From Candidatus Woesearchaeota archaeon (GTDB lineage Archaea; Nanobdellota; Nanobdellia; Woesearchaeales; UBA583), in contig CP060218.1 of the NCBI GenBank assembly GCA_023898345.1, positions 682,001-746,000 of the forward strand: a DNA stretch of 64,000 bases, in the 5' to 3' direction. Numbering within the stretch: the first letter of the stretch is position 1; the number at the start of each line of letters is the position of its first letter. The notes under the pieces are model-generated. The model saw only the letters and a list, made by a program, of their open reading frames with translations. It was not told the origin of the DNA and ran no database searches. The translations under genes and the position numbers were made by a program. Positions 8,730 to 16,692 of the stretch are shown piece by piece.

Positions 8730-10340
8730 ATGAGTCCAAAACTCTTAGTGTTTTTATCCTCTCTACTCATGGTTTTTTATTTTTTCATTCTGTATCAACT
8801 TCCAACGCTTCAGAAACTCCAAGAAAATGATGACAAGGAATTTACATCACCTGAAGATTTTATTATAAAAAAAAACTTAATCCCTTCTGAGATTCAACCA
8901 AGAAATAAAACATTCATAGAAGCCTATCCGTCTTCCCCCCATGGTCACCCCTTGGATTATCTCATCACAAATAACACCTTTTATATTCTCGGATGCAAAG
9001 AAATAGGTCAAGAAAAAAGTTGTGGATTTTTTGTGAATGACACTCTTTACACAGAGGAAGAGTTACCGATTATTGATTTCTTTCTTGTAAATTCTTCTCT
9101 TTACTATATAGTAGAAGAAAATCAAACTCTAAGACTTCTTGGAGCTGAAGAGAAAACAAATGAAATAATTCTCCGTAAATATATGGAAAATTATGAATTA
9201 CCCTTTGCTTTCCAAACACCTAAACTTCAAAGTTATAGCTTCAGTAACTCGCCGCCTAAACATTCTTATACTATCACCTCATATACATCCGAGACTTTCT
9301 TATACCTCGGAAACTATAAGACTAAAGAAATCTATGTTCAACTTGACCTAGAGACTATATCCGGAAAAGGATCAGGAACAGACATTTTCTCAAATCCCAA
9401 ATTATGGGAGAGTTCCGAAACAAAGGAAAAAATAACTCTCCTTGAAAGCATCAGAAGGGTTTTTCAAGAAAACTATTTCAAACTTCTTTCTTCTCTTCTT
9501 TTCCTTGTTTTTTTACTTCATTTCATTTTTGCAAGTTTATCAAGAGCTAAAAAAATTCTCTTCTTCACAAGAGAAGAAAAAATAACCGTTAAAGAACATA
9601 CCACTACTATAATATGTAGTATATTTTTTTTCTTCCTAGCCATAGGTGTTGGGGTCTTAAGTATTCTAGGAACACTAAATCTCATCTTTCATTGGAACCT
9701 AGGCCCATTTATAGAAACTATTGCAATTATAACTTCACTTTTCCCCCTTTTACCTACTCTCTTTAGCATTTTTGTCCTCAATAGTTTTTTCACACTCATA
9801 CAAAGAACTTCTACACCTTTCAAAACTCCACAGAAAATCATGTTTTTTCTAGGCCCATATTTAACCTTAATTTTTTTCTTTAGTAGCTTTTTTGTCCCTT
9901 TAAGTTTCCTCTTTGCATATTCTCCTGAAGAGGCGTATGCTTCTTACTTCCTTGAAATCCTCCTAAAATTTTTAGCCTTCATTTTTATCTTCTGGTTTCC
10001 CCTACTCTTTTATCTTAAAAGAAAACTCCCCAAAGAAAACTTTGTGTTTTTCAAAGAAAAAATGAAGAATATGCCTTTTTCCCTTCTCTTAGCATTTAGC
10101 ATTCTCTCTTACCTTATTTTTTTTGGTTTTACTATGTCTATACTAACTACAATCACCTTTCAGATTTACCTTTTTTTATTGATCGTACTCCCTATTTTTT
10201 TTGAGCATGTAGCCTTTTTAAAAAAAGCTTCTCCCGAAGAATGTCTTTTACTCGGAGTAAGTTTAAGCCAATTTATGTTAGTTGCAACACTTATTTTTTT
10301 CCCACTCTATTTTGTGATGTTGAGTAAAATGTTGATTTAG
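8730..10340 (+). CDS. Multi-pass membrane protein of unknown function, in a repeat-bounded insertion
   Basis: The 536-residue protein has an N-terminal membrane segment (LLVFLSSLLMVFYFFILY). About 230 residues with many N-x-S/T sites and a few Cys, probably outside the cell, follow. After that comes a membrane domain from residue ~250 with roughly seven more hydrophobic segments. I recognise no family. A TATA box, ATTATAAAC, lies at the left junction, 25 nt before the ATG. Base and codon use differ from the neighbours: much richer in A, frequent ATA (Ile) and CTA/TTA (Leu), and few G-ending codons. With the flanking 122-bp direct repeat of herA, this points to acquisition of the gene. It could be part of an integrated element that has lost its integrase, or a single-crossover insertion. 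Confidence 0.7.
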   Translation: MSPKLLVFLSSLLMVFYFFILYQLPTLQKLQENDDKEFTSPEDFIIKKNLIPSEIQPRNKTFIEAYPSSPHGHPLDYLITNNTFYILGCKEIGQEKSCGFFVNDTLYTEEELPIIDFFLVNSSLYYIVEENQTLRLLGAEEKTNEIILRKYMENYELPFAFQTPKLQSYSFSNSPPKHSYTITSYTSETFLYLGNYKTKEIYVQLDLETISGKGSGTDIFSNPKLWESSETKEKITLLESIRRVFQENYFKLLSSLLFLVFLLHFIFASLSRAKKILFFTREEKITVKEHTTTIICSIFFFFLAIGVGVLSILGTLNLIFHWNLGPFIETIAIITSLFPLLPTLFSIFVLNSFFTLIQRTSTPFKTPQKIMFFLGPYLTLIFFFSSFFVPLSFLFAYSPEEAYASYFLEILLKFLAFIFIFWFPLLFYLKRKLPKENFVFFKEKMKNMPFSLLLAFSILSYLIFFGFTMSILTTITFQIYLFLLIVLPIFFEHVAFLKKASPEECLLLGVSLSQFMLVATLIFFPLYFVMLSKMLI

Positions 10341-10352
10341 AATAGTCGAGGA

Positions 10353-10474
10353 TATCATACGACAGCAAGCTTGCGCCAAAGATGAGTGACGATGATGTGA
10401 AGGCAAACATGCAGCTCTTTGGCGTTGTCGAAAATGTCAAAGATATTTTCTTAGTGCGCTATGTTGGGAAATAA
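10353..10474 (+). repeat. 122-bp direct repeat, right copy (orphan herA 3' end)
   Basis: Non-coding second copy of the last 122 bp of the herA-like gene, including its stop codon, with one substitution. It is separated from its own gene body by the 8730-10340 gene. It has no start codon or promoter of its own and is best read as a duplication scar. Confidence 0.95.
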
Positions 10475-10553
10475 GTTTCTTTAGGTTTCATCTTCATGAC
10501 TCTTAAATAAGAACAAAATTATATCAAGCTCCCTAGTTCTACTGTCTTTGAGA

Positions 10554-11444
10554 ATGGAAGAAGAGAGAAATTCATTTCATGACCACTTTAATCTGGCAAG
10601 TTTCCTCCCCCTCCTGATTTTTCTTTTAGGAATTTATACGATCTATCTCTTTATTGTTGGTTTTACTACAATGGCATTTCTTGTCATGATGTTTTCTTTT
10701 ATTGTCTATGTGGCAAATAATGTCTGTATTAATATTTTCAGAAATGCAAGTATTTTTAATGAATATCTTGAAGACAGTTCTGCATTTATTGCTTTTGCTA
10801 TGACTTCTATTGTTTTTGGTTTTCTGTTCTACAAGGACATTGTTTCTTTGGCGACGGTGTTTTTCTTTGCCATCTGTACGCTCTTGTCCATGTCCCGGAA
10901 CTGGATTCTCCACTTCAAGAACTCAAAAGGCTGGCCTCTTGCTTTAAACGGGCTTGTCTTTCCACTCATTTATTTTATTTATGTCTTTTATCTCAAAAGC
11001 CCTGGCGATTCCATTTTTTTGGTTTATTATGTAGTCATTGGTTTTCTTGCAATTTCAAACTATAATTTTTTAGGGTACAAAGAAAATTCTTCTACAAGTT
11101 ATATTGCAAAACCTATTGAAAAAAAGGAAGAACTTACTGAGGAGAAAAAAAACGAAAATGCTAGTGAGTCTCAGAACAAAGAAGAACTTCAAAAGCCGGA
11201 AGAAAACACTCTTTCCTCTGAGAACCAGCAAAAAGAAGAAGAAAAGAAAAAGGAAGGAGAGGAAAAAGTATCATTTTTCTCTAAGATAAGTAGGCTCTTT
11301 AGAAAAGAAAAAAAGAAAGAGGAAATAAAAAAAGAAGAAAATAAGTCAGTGGAAGAAGAGCAAGGTGTGGTAGCAACAAAAAAGGAGAACTCTGAGGAGG
11401 AGTTTGCAGATTTGAGTGAAGAAGGAGATTTGAAGGTTACTTAA
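10554..11444 (+). CDS. Membrane protein with long K/E-rich cytoplasmic tail, unknown function
   Basis: The 296-residue protein has an N-terminal half of about five hydrophobic segments (residues ~17-165, e.g. LLIFLLGIYTIYLFIVG and LALNGLVFPLIYFIYVFYL). The C-terminal 110 residues are almost entirely Lys, Glu, Ser and Asn with one possible helix, SFFSKISRLFRKEKKKEE. The tail could be a coiled coil or a disordered, charged domain. The start is the ATG at 10554, because a TATA-like AATTATATC lies about 35 nt upstream and the TTG six bases earlier has no support. It is convergent with rfcS across a dispersed intergenic element. No family recognised. Confidence 0.6.
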   Translation: MEEERNSFHDHFNLASFLPLLIFLLGIYTIYLFIVGFTTMAFLVMMFSFIVYVANNVCINIFRNASIFNEYLEDSSAFIAFAMTSIVFGFLFYKDIVSLATVFFFAICTLLSMSRNWILHFKNSKGWPLALNGLVFPLIYFIYVFYLKSPGDSIFLVYYVVIGFLAISNYNFLGYKENSSTSYIAKPIEKKEELTEEKKNENASESQNKEELQKPEENTLSSENQQKEEEKKKEGEEKVSFFSKISRLFRKEKKKEEIKKEENKSVEEEQGVVATKKENSEEEFADLSEEGDLKVT

Positions 11445-11515
11445 GTAAAGAAATCGCTAAAATGTGCATATCTCAATCGAGGCAGAGCTGCGGAGTATAA
11501 TACCCAGCTAAGGAA
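11442..11515 (+). repeat. Dispersed intergenic element, copy A (full length)
   Basis: The element of about 74 bp runs from the TAA of the preceding plus-strand gene to the stop codon of rfcS on the minus strand. Left block GTAAAGAAATCGCTAAAA, central GGCAGAGCTGCGG, right block TATAATACCCAGCTAAGGAA. It is nearly the same as copy B (16612-16686, opposite strand). The rfcS stop (CTA on this strand) lies inside the right block, so the element supplies the end of that gene. Confidence 0.85.
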
Positions 11516-12458
11516 TCATGCTCATCATTGCAAGCAGTGCTTCAAGCTGAAGTTCTTCGTCGGAGCCTTCTACTAATCTGAACTCGACTGTTGCAATTCT
11601 GTCGACAAACTTTACTTTTGTTTTCGGATCAATATCCATTTCCAGAACATTTCTGTAAATCTCCTTTAGAATTTCTAAAGCACTGAGTCCTCGCAGTGTT
11701 CTTAGTTTTATCATCTGGTCTCTTGCTCCAAAAAAATCTCCTTTGATGGCGAAGGAAAGCATTTCTTCGACCTCTTTTGGATTAACAAAATCAAGTACTT
11801 CCAAAACTTGCTTTGTCGTGACTGTCTTACTTATGCTTGCTGCTGCCTGCAGTGTGTTAACAAGTCTTCGCAAATCTCCTTTGGCCATTTCAAGAAGAAA
11901 TTCCTTTGATTCATTATTAAACGTCAGACCTTCTTCTTTTTCGATTTTGTTGAGAAGTGAAAGTAGAGCTTCTTTTGGGAGGGCTTTGAATTTGAAGAGA
12001 ACGCAACGACTTTGAATGGGGTCGATAATTTTTGAGAGCTCATTACATGCAAGAATGAAACGACAGGACGCCGAATAGCGTTCCATTGTTCTTCTCAATG
12101 CTTGCTGAGCTTCTTTTGTTAGTGAATCTGCTTCGTCAAGACAAATAATTTTGTAAGGGATGTCTGCAAGGCTTTTTAGTTTTGCAAATTCTTTAATCTG
12201 ATTTCGGATGACGTCTATTCCTCTGTCGTCGGAGGCATTGAGCTCCATATAATTGCCTTTCATCCCGTTTTCTCCGTACAGTTCTCTTGCGATGACCATT
12301 GCCATTGTTGTCTTTCCGGTTCCAGGTACACCTGCAAAAAGAAGATGAGGGAGATTCTTTGCCTCAAGAAAAGCCTTTACTCTGTCAACGAAGGTGCTTT
12401 GTCCTTGGATGTCTGCAAAGGTCTTTGGTCTGTACTTGTCTACCCAAATTTGTTCCAT
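11508..12458 (-). CDS. rfcS: Replication factor C small subunit (clamp loader)
   Basis: The 316-residue AAA+ ATPase would load the PCNA sliding clamp together with RfcL. It shows the RFC box near the N-terminus (WVDKYRPKTFADIQGQ), Walker A AGVPGTGKTTMA (Lys49), Walker B IICLDEADSL (DEAD 108-111), sensor and SRC motif IDPIQSRCVLFKF, and the C-terminal collar helices. The length is normal. A TATA box (GATATATAAACG) lies about 28 nt before the ATG, divergent from the MBL hydrolase gene. No RfcL is visible here. The last codons (Ile-Pro-stop) fall in the right block of the dispersed intergenic element. Confidence 0.97.
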   Translation of the reverse strand: MEQIWVDKYRPKTFADIQGQSTFVDRVKAFLEAKNLPHLLFAGVPGTGKTTMAMVIARELYGENGMKGNYMELNASDDRGIDVIRNQIKEFAKLKSLADIPYKIICLDEADSLTKEAQQALRRTMERYSASCRFILACNELSKIIDPIQSRCVLFKFKALPKEALLSLLNKIEKEEGLTFNNESKEFLLEMAKGDLRRLVNTLQAAASISKTVTTKQVLEVLDFVNPKEVEEMLSFAIKGDFFGARDQMIKLRTLRGLSALEILKEIYRNVLEMDIDPKTKVKFVDRIATVEFRLVEGSDEELQLEALLAMMSMIP

Positions 12459-12558
12459 GCTTTGGGGCAGTTGGTAGCGTTTATATATCTATGGTCTTTC
12501 TCCAAGAAGGAAGTTTTTTTAGGGAAGATTTTATATATTCTTTTTCACATAACTTTCT

Positions 12559-13296
12559 ATGAAAAACTTCTTTTTGCTAGTCCTTTTGTTCTTTGTTCTT
12601 TTTTCTTCTTGCAGCAATTCAAAGGAAGAGAAAACTCAAATTTATGCTATTAAGTATGCAGATTCTCTCTATTCCTCAAACTATATTTTTCACGACAATA
12701 GAACTGAGCAGATGATTCCTTTCTCTTGGCTTTTTTATCTTCTTGAGTATAAGGGGAAGACTATACTCATTGATACTGGCGTTTGCGACAAAGCAAAAGT
12801 CGAGCGCTATGCTCTTCAAAATTATCTCTCCCCGCCTGAAATACTTCGAGAATATCTCCTTCCTTCTTCACCGGACTATATCTTTTTGACACATACTCAC
12901 TTTGACCACTTGGGCTGTGTTGAAGAATTCAAAAATGCTACAATCATTGTTCAAGAACAGGGTTTGCCAACTCTTCTTTCCTCTTTTCCTGATATAGATA
13001 AAACCAGAATTCATACATTCTCCGATAGCTTTTTTTTTGATGATGCCTTAACGCTACAATATGTTGGCGGCCATAGCAGAGATTCTTCTGTTGTGTGGTT
13101 AACGAGTGAGAATGAAACCTTTCTTTTTGTCGGCGATGAATGTTACACGAGTGAAAACTGTCTCAATACCATCCCTGTTGGAACTTTTTATAATGGTACT
13201 AAGAACTTAGAATTTATTAGAGGCCTTAACAATACTGTTAGAGTGCTCTATTTTCATGAGGCCCCTTCAAAAAAAAGAGTAACAAGGATCACCTAA
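12559..13296 (+). CDS. Exported MBL-fold metallohydrolase (lactonase-like)
   Basis: The 245-residue protein has an N-terminal hydrophobic signal ending in LFSSCS, which could be a lipoprotein-type or simple signal. The metallo-beta-lactamase fold follows, with ILIDTGV, the metal-binding TLTHTHFDHLG written here as FLTHTHFDHLG (HxHxDH), a later His (VGGHSRDSS), LFVGDE with the bridging Asp, and a final His (LYFHEAP). The order resembles the AiiA/AttM quorum-quenching lactonase branch, but the substrate is not determinable. Leaderless promoter: TTTTATATATTC lies about 24 nt before the ATG. It is convergent with the spermidine-synthase-like gene. Confidence 0.8.
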   Translation: MKNFFLLVLLFFVLFSSCSNSKEEKTQIYAIKYADSLYSSNYIFHDNRTEQMIPFSWLFYLLEYKGKTILIDTGVCDKAKVERYALQNYLSPPEILREYLLPSSPDYIFLTHTHFDHLGCVEEFKNATIIVQEQGLPTLLSSFPDIDKTRIHTFSDSFFFDDALTLQYVGGHSRDSSVVWLTSENETFLFVGDECYTSENCLNTIPVGTFYNGTKNLEFIRGLNNTVRVLYFHEAPSKKRVTRIT

Positions 13297-13314
13297 AAAA
13301 ATACTGTTCTTTTA

Positions 13315-15666
13315 TCAGTCTTTTTGGCTGTGTTTTTCTTTGGTATAATAATAAAGAATAAATAGGGCAAACATGTAAGCTAAGGCACCAAGTAAGAATG
13401 AAGTTTTAAGACCAAGATACACTGAAAGCACTAAACCAAAGAAAAAAGCAAATGCTCCAAAAATTGAATTCACAGCATAAAAGATTGCGCTTGTATCTCC
13501 AAGTTTTTTCTTTGCTTGCTCAAGGGCATGTGGAAAGGGTACACCCATGAAGAATCCCAGAGGAAAGAGAGAGACAACAAGAAAAATAAGAGCAAATTCA
13601 TGTGAAAAAGTTATTGTTTTCATGAGTTTGCTAATGAGGACAATGTGAAGAATGCTTATTATGTACACACAAAGGTAGGAAATGATGAGAGTTTTTTGTG
13701 AAAAGTTTCTGGAGAAATAGGCCCCCAATCCTGATGAGAAAAGAAGAAGGGCGAGTACAATAATAAGGGATACCTCTGGCGAACCCATGTAATTTTGATA
13801 CAATTTCATAAGCGTACTTTCTATAATAAAATAGCCTAAACCCAAAAATGCAAAGATAAGAAAGAAAGGAATACTGGCTTTTAGTTTCTTTGTTTTCTTC
13901 AACATAAAAATGGGAATAAGCAAGAGGAAAAGACAAAGAAGAGAAAGTTTGAATAGTCTTTCTACTAGGATCGGTGAATTTGTATACACTGCATGAATAA
14001 AGGGTTTATCATCTGTTGTTACGGACAAATCTTTTCCTTCTCCAAAAAACGTCAGCTTGTCTTCACTTGCAAAAAAGTCTGTAAAGAGAGTATTGTTGAG
14101 CTCCTCACCTGGAAGATACTCAATTTGAACATGAGTTGTTGAAGTGTTAAATACATATTCACGTAGATGCTGATAGTCATACCACTCTTTAAAATAGTCT
14201 TTCTCTTCTTGTGTTAGCGCTGTCTTCTTAACTACAATCATTGTGTACCAGTCTTTCCCATTTGGATTTTGAGAGGGTTTCCAGTTGTAAATAAAAAAAT
14301 GCTCTGAGGGATTTATGCTTCCTTTCTCTTCAAGGGCCGTTTGAATATTGTTGATTAAACGAAATATGGAAAGTTTTCCACTCTCGTCGGCATATCCTCT
14401 CTCTTCAAAAAGCAAAAATCCGTTCGCTTCAAGATGATTGAAATATTCTAGCATGGCATCTTTTGTATGCAAAAATTCGGCTTGTCCAACTTTAGCAATG
14501 GATCCTGTCTTGTATGTATTGAGAAGGGTTATGAGCGAGTATGTCTTGTTCTGGTATTGAAGATAGGTTCTCGCATCAATTTGTGTAACACTAAGATTTT
14601 CATAGGCATATGCGCTGTACTCAAGATACTCGTTTTGCATAAGTTCAATTGGCCCAGGATTAAGTTCAAGGCCGTCAATTTTTGAAATGTTGCCTACAAG
14701 ATACTTAATTGGTTTTACTATTCCTTGCGCTGCTGTGCCTATAACTAAAACATCTGGGTCTTGAGTAAAAATTCTGTGCTGCTCCATATTTTGGGCTGAA
14801 TACATAAAAGGAACTCTTAAATCATTTCTCCAGGCAACTGGACTTCCACCTGTTATTCTGTCGTTGGAGTACCCTTCGTAGTTCACAAAGATGGTGCTTT
14901 TTCCGTCTGCAGTCCGATTATAAACCGAAACTCTTGCAACAAGATTGTCTTTGATTTCTTTGATTTCATATGTTGTTTTGTTATCTGAATGTTCAGGAAG
15001 ACAGAAGATTTTTCTTGGGTATGAGTCGTCATAACATTTTGTACTGTATTCTAGGCTCAGTTTCTCAGTTTGTATATTGTATGTGAAAGCTCCGACTAAT
15101 CCTAGAAGAAGAAGGAGCAGGAAAAACTGTAAGAATAAAGAATTGTGCTTAAGTCCTTTTGCACTGAGTATTGCTAGAATGAGTAATGTTATGAGAATGA
15201 TTGCAATTGCATTTTCTACTGAAAACAGGGGAATAAGGTAAAGAGAGAGAAAAACTGCTAGTGATGCCCCCAGTAAATCTATAAAATATATCGTATTTGA
15301 TCTGTACTTTCTAAAGAAATAGGTGAGAACTATATTTGCAAAGAGAAAGGGCAGAACTAGAAAGGGGGAGAGAAAGATGAAGGAAGGAAATCTTGTGATA
15401 TTAAGCACACTAAAAATTGTTGCTATAATAAATAGTGTCAAAAAAATGGAAAATTTTTCTTTTGTGTAATTGATAATCTTATGAGAGATTAGGGAACCAA
15501 GTCCTAAACCTAAGAGGGCATAGGAAATGAGTAGCGTTGCTTCAAGATGATTGTGAGTAAAATTTAGGATGTGAAATAAACTTGTTTCAAGAAAAAGCAA
15601 AGAAAAGGAAATGGCAAAAACTTGAACTTTGTCAAATAAGGAAATTACCCCATTTTTTCCCTTCAT
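13315..15666 (-). CDS. Membrane-embedded spermidine-synthase-like (SAM-fold) protein
   Basis: The 783-residue protein has an N-terminal bundle of about seven membrane helices (residues ~1-205). A soluble central part shows an aminopropyltransferase/methyltransferase-like nucleotide fold: VLVIGTAAQGIVKPIKYL, ISKIDGLELNPGPIELM and VTQIDARTYLQ followed by YSLITLL. Another six or so helices run from residue ~560 to the end. The layout is that of the integral-membrane spermidine-synthase-like proteins of bacteria and archaea. The exact reaction is unknown, and the usual catalytic Asp-x-x-D is not clear here. A TATA-like ACTTAAAG lies about 28 nt before the ATG. Confidence 0.7.
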   Translation of the reverse strand: MKGKNGVISLFDKVQVFAISFSLLFLETSLFHILNFTHNHLEATLLISYALLGLGLGSLISHKIINYTKEKFSIFLTLFIIATIFSVLNITRFPSFIFLSPFLVLPFLFANIVLTYFFRKYRSNTIYFIDLLGASLAVFLSLYLIPLFSVENAIAIILITLLILAILSAKGLKHNSLFLQFFLLLLLLGLVGAFTYNIQTEKLSLEYSTKCYDDSYPRKIFCLPEHSDNKTTYEIKEIKDNLVARVSVYNRTADGKSTIFVNYEGYSNDRITGGSPVAWRNDLRVPFMYSAQNMEQHRIFTQDPDVLVIGTAAQGIVKPIKYLVGNISKIDGLELNPGPIELMQNEYLEYSAYAYENLSVTQIDARTYLQYQNKTYSLITLLNTYKTGSIAKVGQAEFLHTKDAMLEYFNHLEANGFLLFEERGYADESGKLSIFRLINNIQTALEEKGSINPSEHFFIYNWKPSQNPNGKDWYTMIVVKKTALTQEEKDYFKEWYDYQHLREYVFNTSTTHVQIEYLPGEELNNTLFTDFFASEDKLTFFGEGKDLSVTTDDKPFIHAVYTNSPILVERLFKLSLLCLFLLLIPIFMLKKTKKLKASIPFFLIFAFLGLGYFIIESTLMKLYQNYMGSPEVSLIIVLALLLFSSGLGAYFSRNFSQKTLIISYLCVYIISILHIVLISKLMKTITFSHEFALIFLVVSLFPLGFFMGVPFPHALEQAKKKLGDTSAIFYAVNSIFGAFAFFFGLVLSVYLGLKTSFLLGALAYMFALFILYYYTKEKHSQKD

Positions 15667-15763
15667 CTATTTCTGTTAGAATGGTTCCCTTTAAGTATTT
15701 TATGTCAGTAGAGAAACTTTATGAAGAGAAAAAATTTTTAAAGACGTGGAATGAGATTTTTTT

Positions 15764-16612
15764 ATGTTCTCCTTAAAGGTTATAGTTCTTTTTCTTATTT
15801 TTCTTTTTGCCCTTCTCGTTCTCCCCCAAGACTTTAGAAAGAGAAAGGTTGGAAATGTCAGCGTAGGGTCTTTTGCTTTCCTGAGTTTTCTTTTTTTTCT
15901 CTCTTATAATTTGAAGCTCTTTCTCATGAAAAGCTATTTTACTTTTCTTTTCTCTCTTATGTTGATCTTGCTCATCTTCTTTTTTTCTTTTCTGCTCTAC
16001 AAAAAGAAGATTTGGGGCGCTGCAGATGGAAAACTCTTTATTGCATTTTCTTTTCTTCTTCTTCCTTTTGAGGAAACATTTTTCAATTTCTGCTTTAATC
16101 TTTTGGGACTCTATTCTTTAATGCTCATCTTTTTCTCAAATGTAGTGACTTCTTCTTCAACTAAAAAAAAAGTTCTTTTTCATCTTCCCTATTTAGAATA
16201 CTATTTTACTTCAGCTTTACTTTTGCTTATTATTCTCCCTCTGAAATTTTTTAATTTACCTTTGAATGTGTATCCCCTTCTTCCCTTTTTCTTTTTTCTT
16301 TTTTTGAATATTTTTCTTTCCCTTCCTGTAAAGAAATTGTATGCGTATCTTGGCCAGAAACTTTCTCTCTCTCTTTCTTTGCTTTTAACATTCTTTTTCT
16401 GTTTTCATCTTCTCTTTCTCTTCTTTTTGATTTTTCTGTTCTTTGTAAAGCTTTTTTTGGAGTATCACTTAGAACTTATTTTGAAAAAAGACGAAAAAAC
16501 GAAACAGACAACTCCTTTCACAGTTTATCTTTTTGCTGCTGCCCTTTTATCGTTACTTTTTCCAGAAAATCTCCTTGTTTCTTTTTTATTTCTTCTCAAA
16601 ACTCTTTTTTAA
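15764..16612 (+). CDS. Divergent prepilin-peptidase-like membrane protein (A24 type)
   Basis: The 282-residue, very hydrophobic protein has about eight helices. The two Asp-containing positions of A24 aspartyl prepilin peptidases are visible: LPQDFRKRKVGN after the first helix (Asp at residue ~23) and GAADGKLFIAF where the family has GxGDxK (second Asp ~88). The second motif is degenerate (GAAD rather than GxGD), so activity is uncertain. It lies convergent to a more canonical A24 gene, with the dispersed element B between. Substrates could be the several pilin-like proteins in this window. TTTTTAAAG lies about 28 nt upstream of the ATG. Confidence 0.6.
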   Translation: MFSLKVIVLFLIFLFALLVLPQDFRKRKVGNVSVGSFAFLSFLFFLSYNLKLFLMKSYFTFLFSLMLILLIFFFSFLLYKKKIWGAADGKLFIAFSFLLLPFEETFFNFCFNLLGLYSLMLIFFSNVVTSSSTKKKVLFHLPYLEYYFTSALLLLIILPLKFFNLPLNVYPLLPFFFFLFLNIFLSLPVKKLYAYLGQKLSLSLSLLLTFFFCFHLLFLFFLIFLFFVKLFLEYHLELILKKDEKTKQTTPFTVYLFAAALLSLLFPENLLVSFLFLLKTLF

Positions 16613-16686
16613 TTCCTTAGCTGGGTATTATACCCCCGCAGCTCTGCTCTGATTGGGATGGGCACGTTTTAGCGATTTCTTTACCC
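16612..16686 (-). repeat. Dispersed intergenic element, copy B (full length)
   Basis: Read on the minus strand it has the same three blocks as copy A: GTAAAGAAATCGCTAAAA, GCAGAGCTGCGG and TATAATACCCAGCTAAGGAA. Its right end begins at the last base of the stop codon of the 15764 gene, and its left end lies about 7 nt from the stop of the convergent A24 gene. I count roughly nine differences from copy A in about 73 positions. Confidence 0.85.
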
Positions 16687-16692
16687 ACATTT

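Noticed and set aside
10353..10474. Short coding remnant or separate small gene
   Set aside because: It is a 121/122 copy of the herA 3' end with no start codon, promoter or independent frame.
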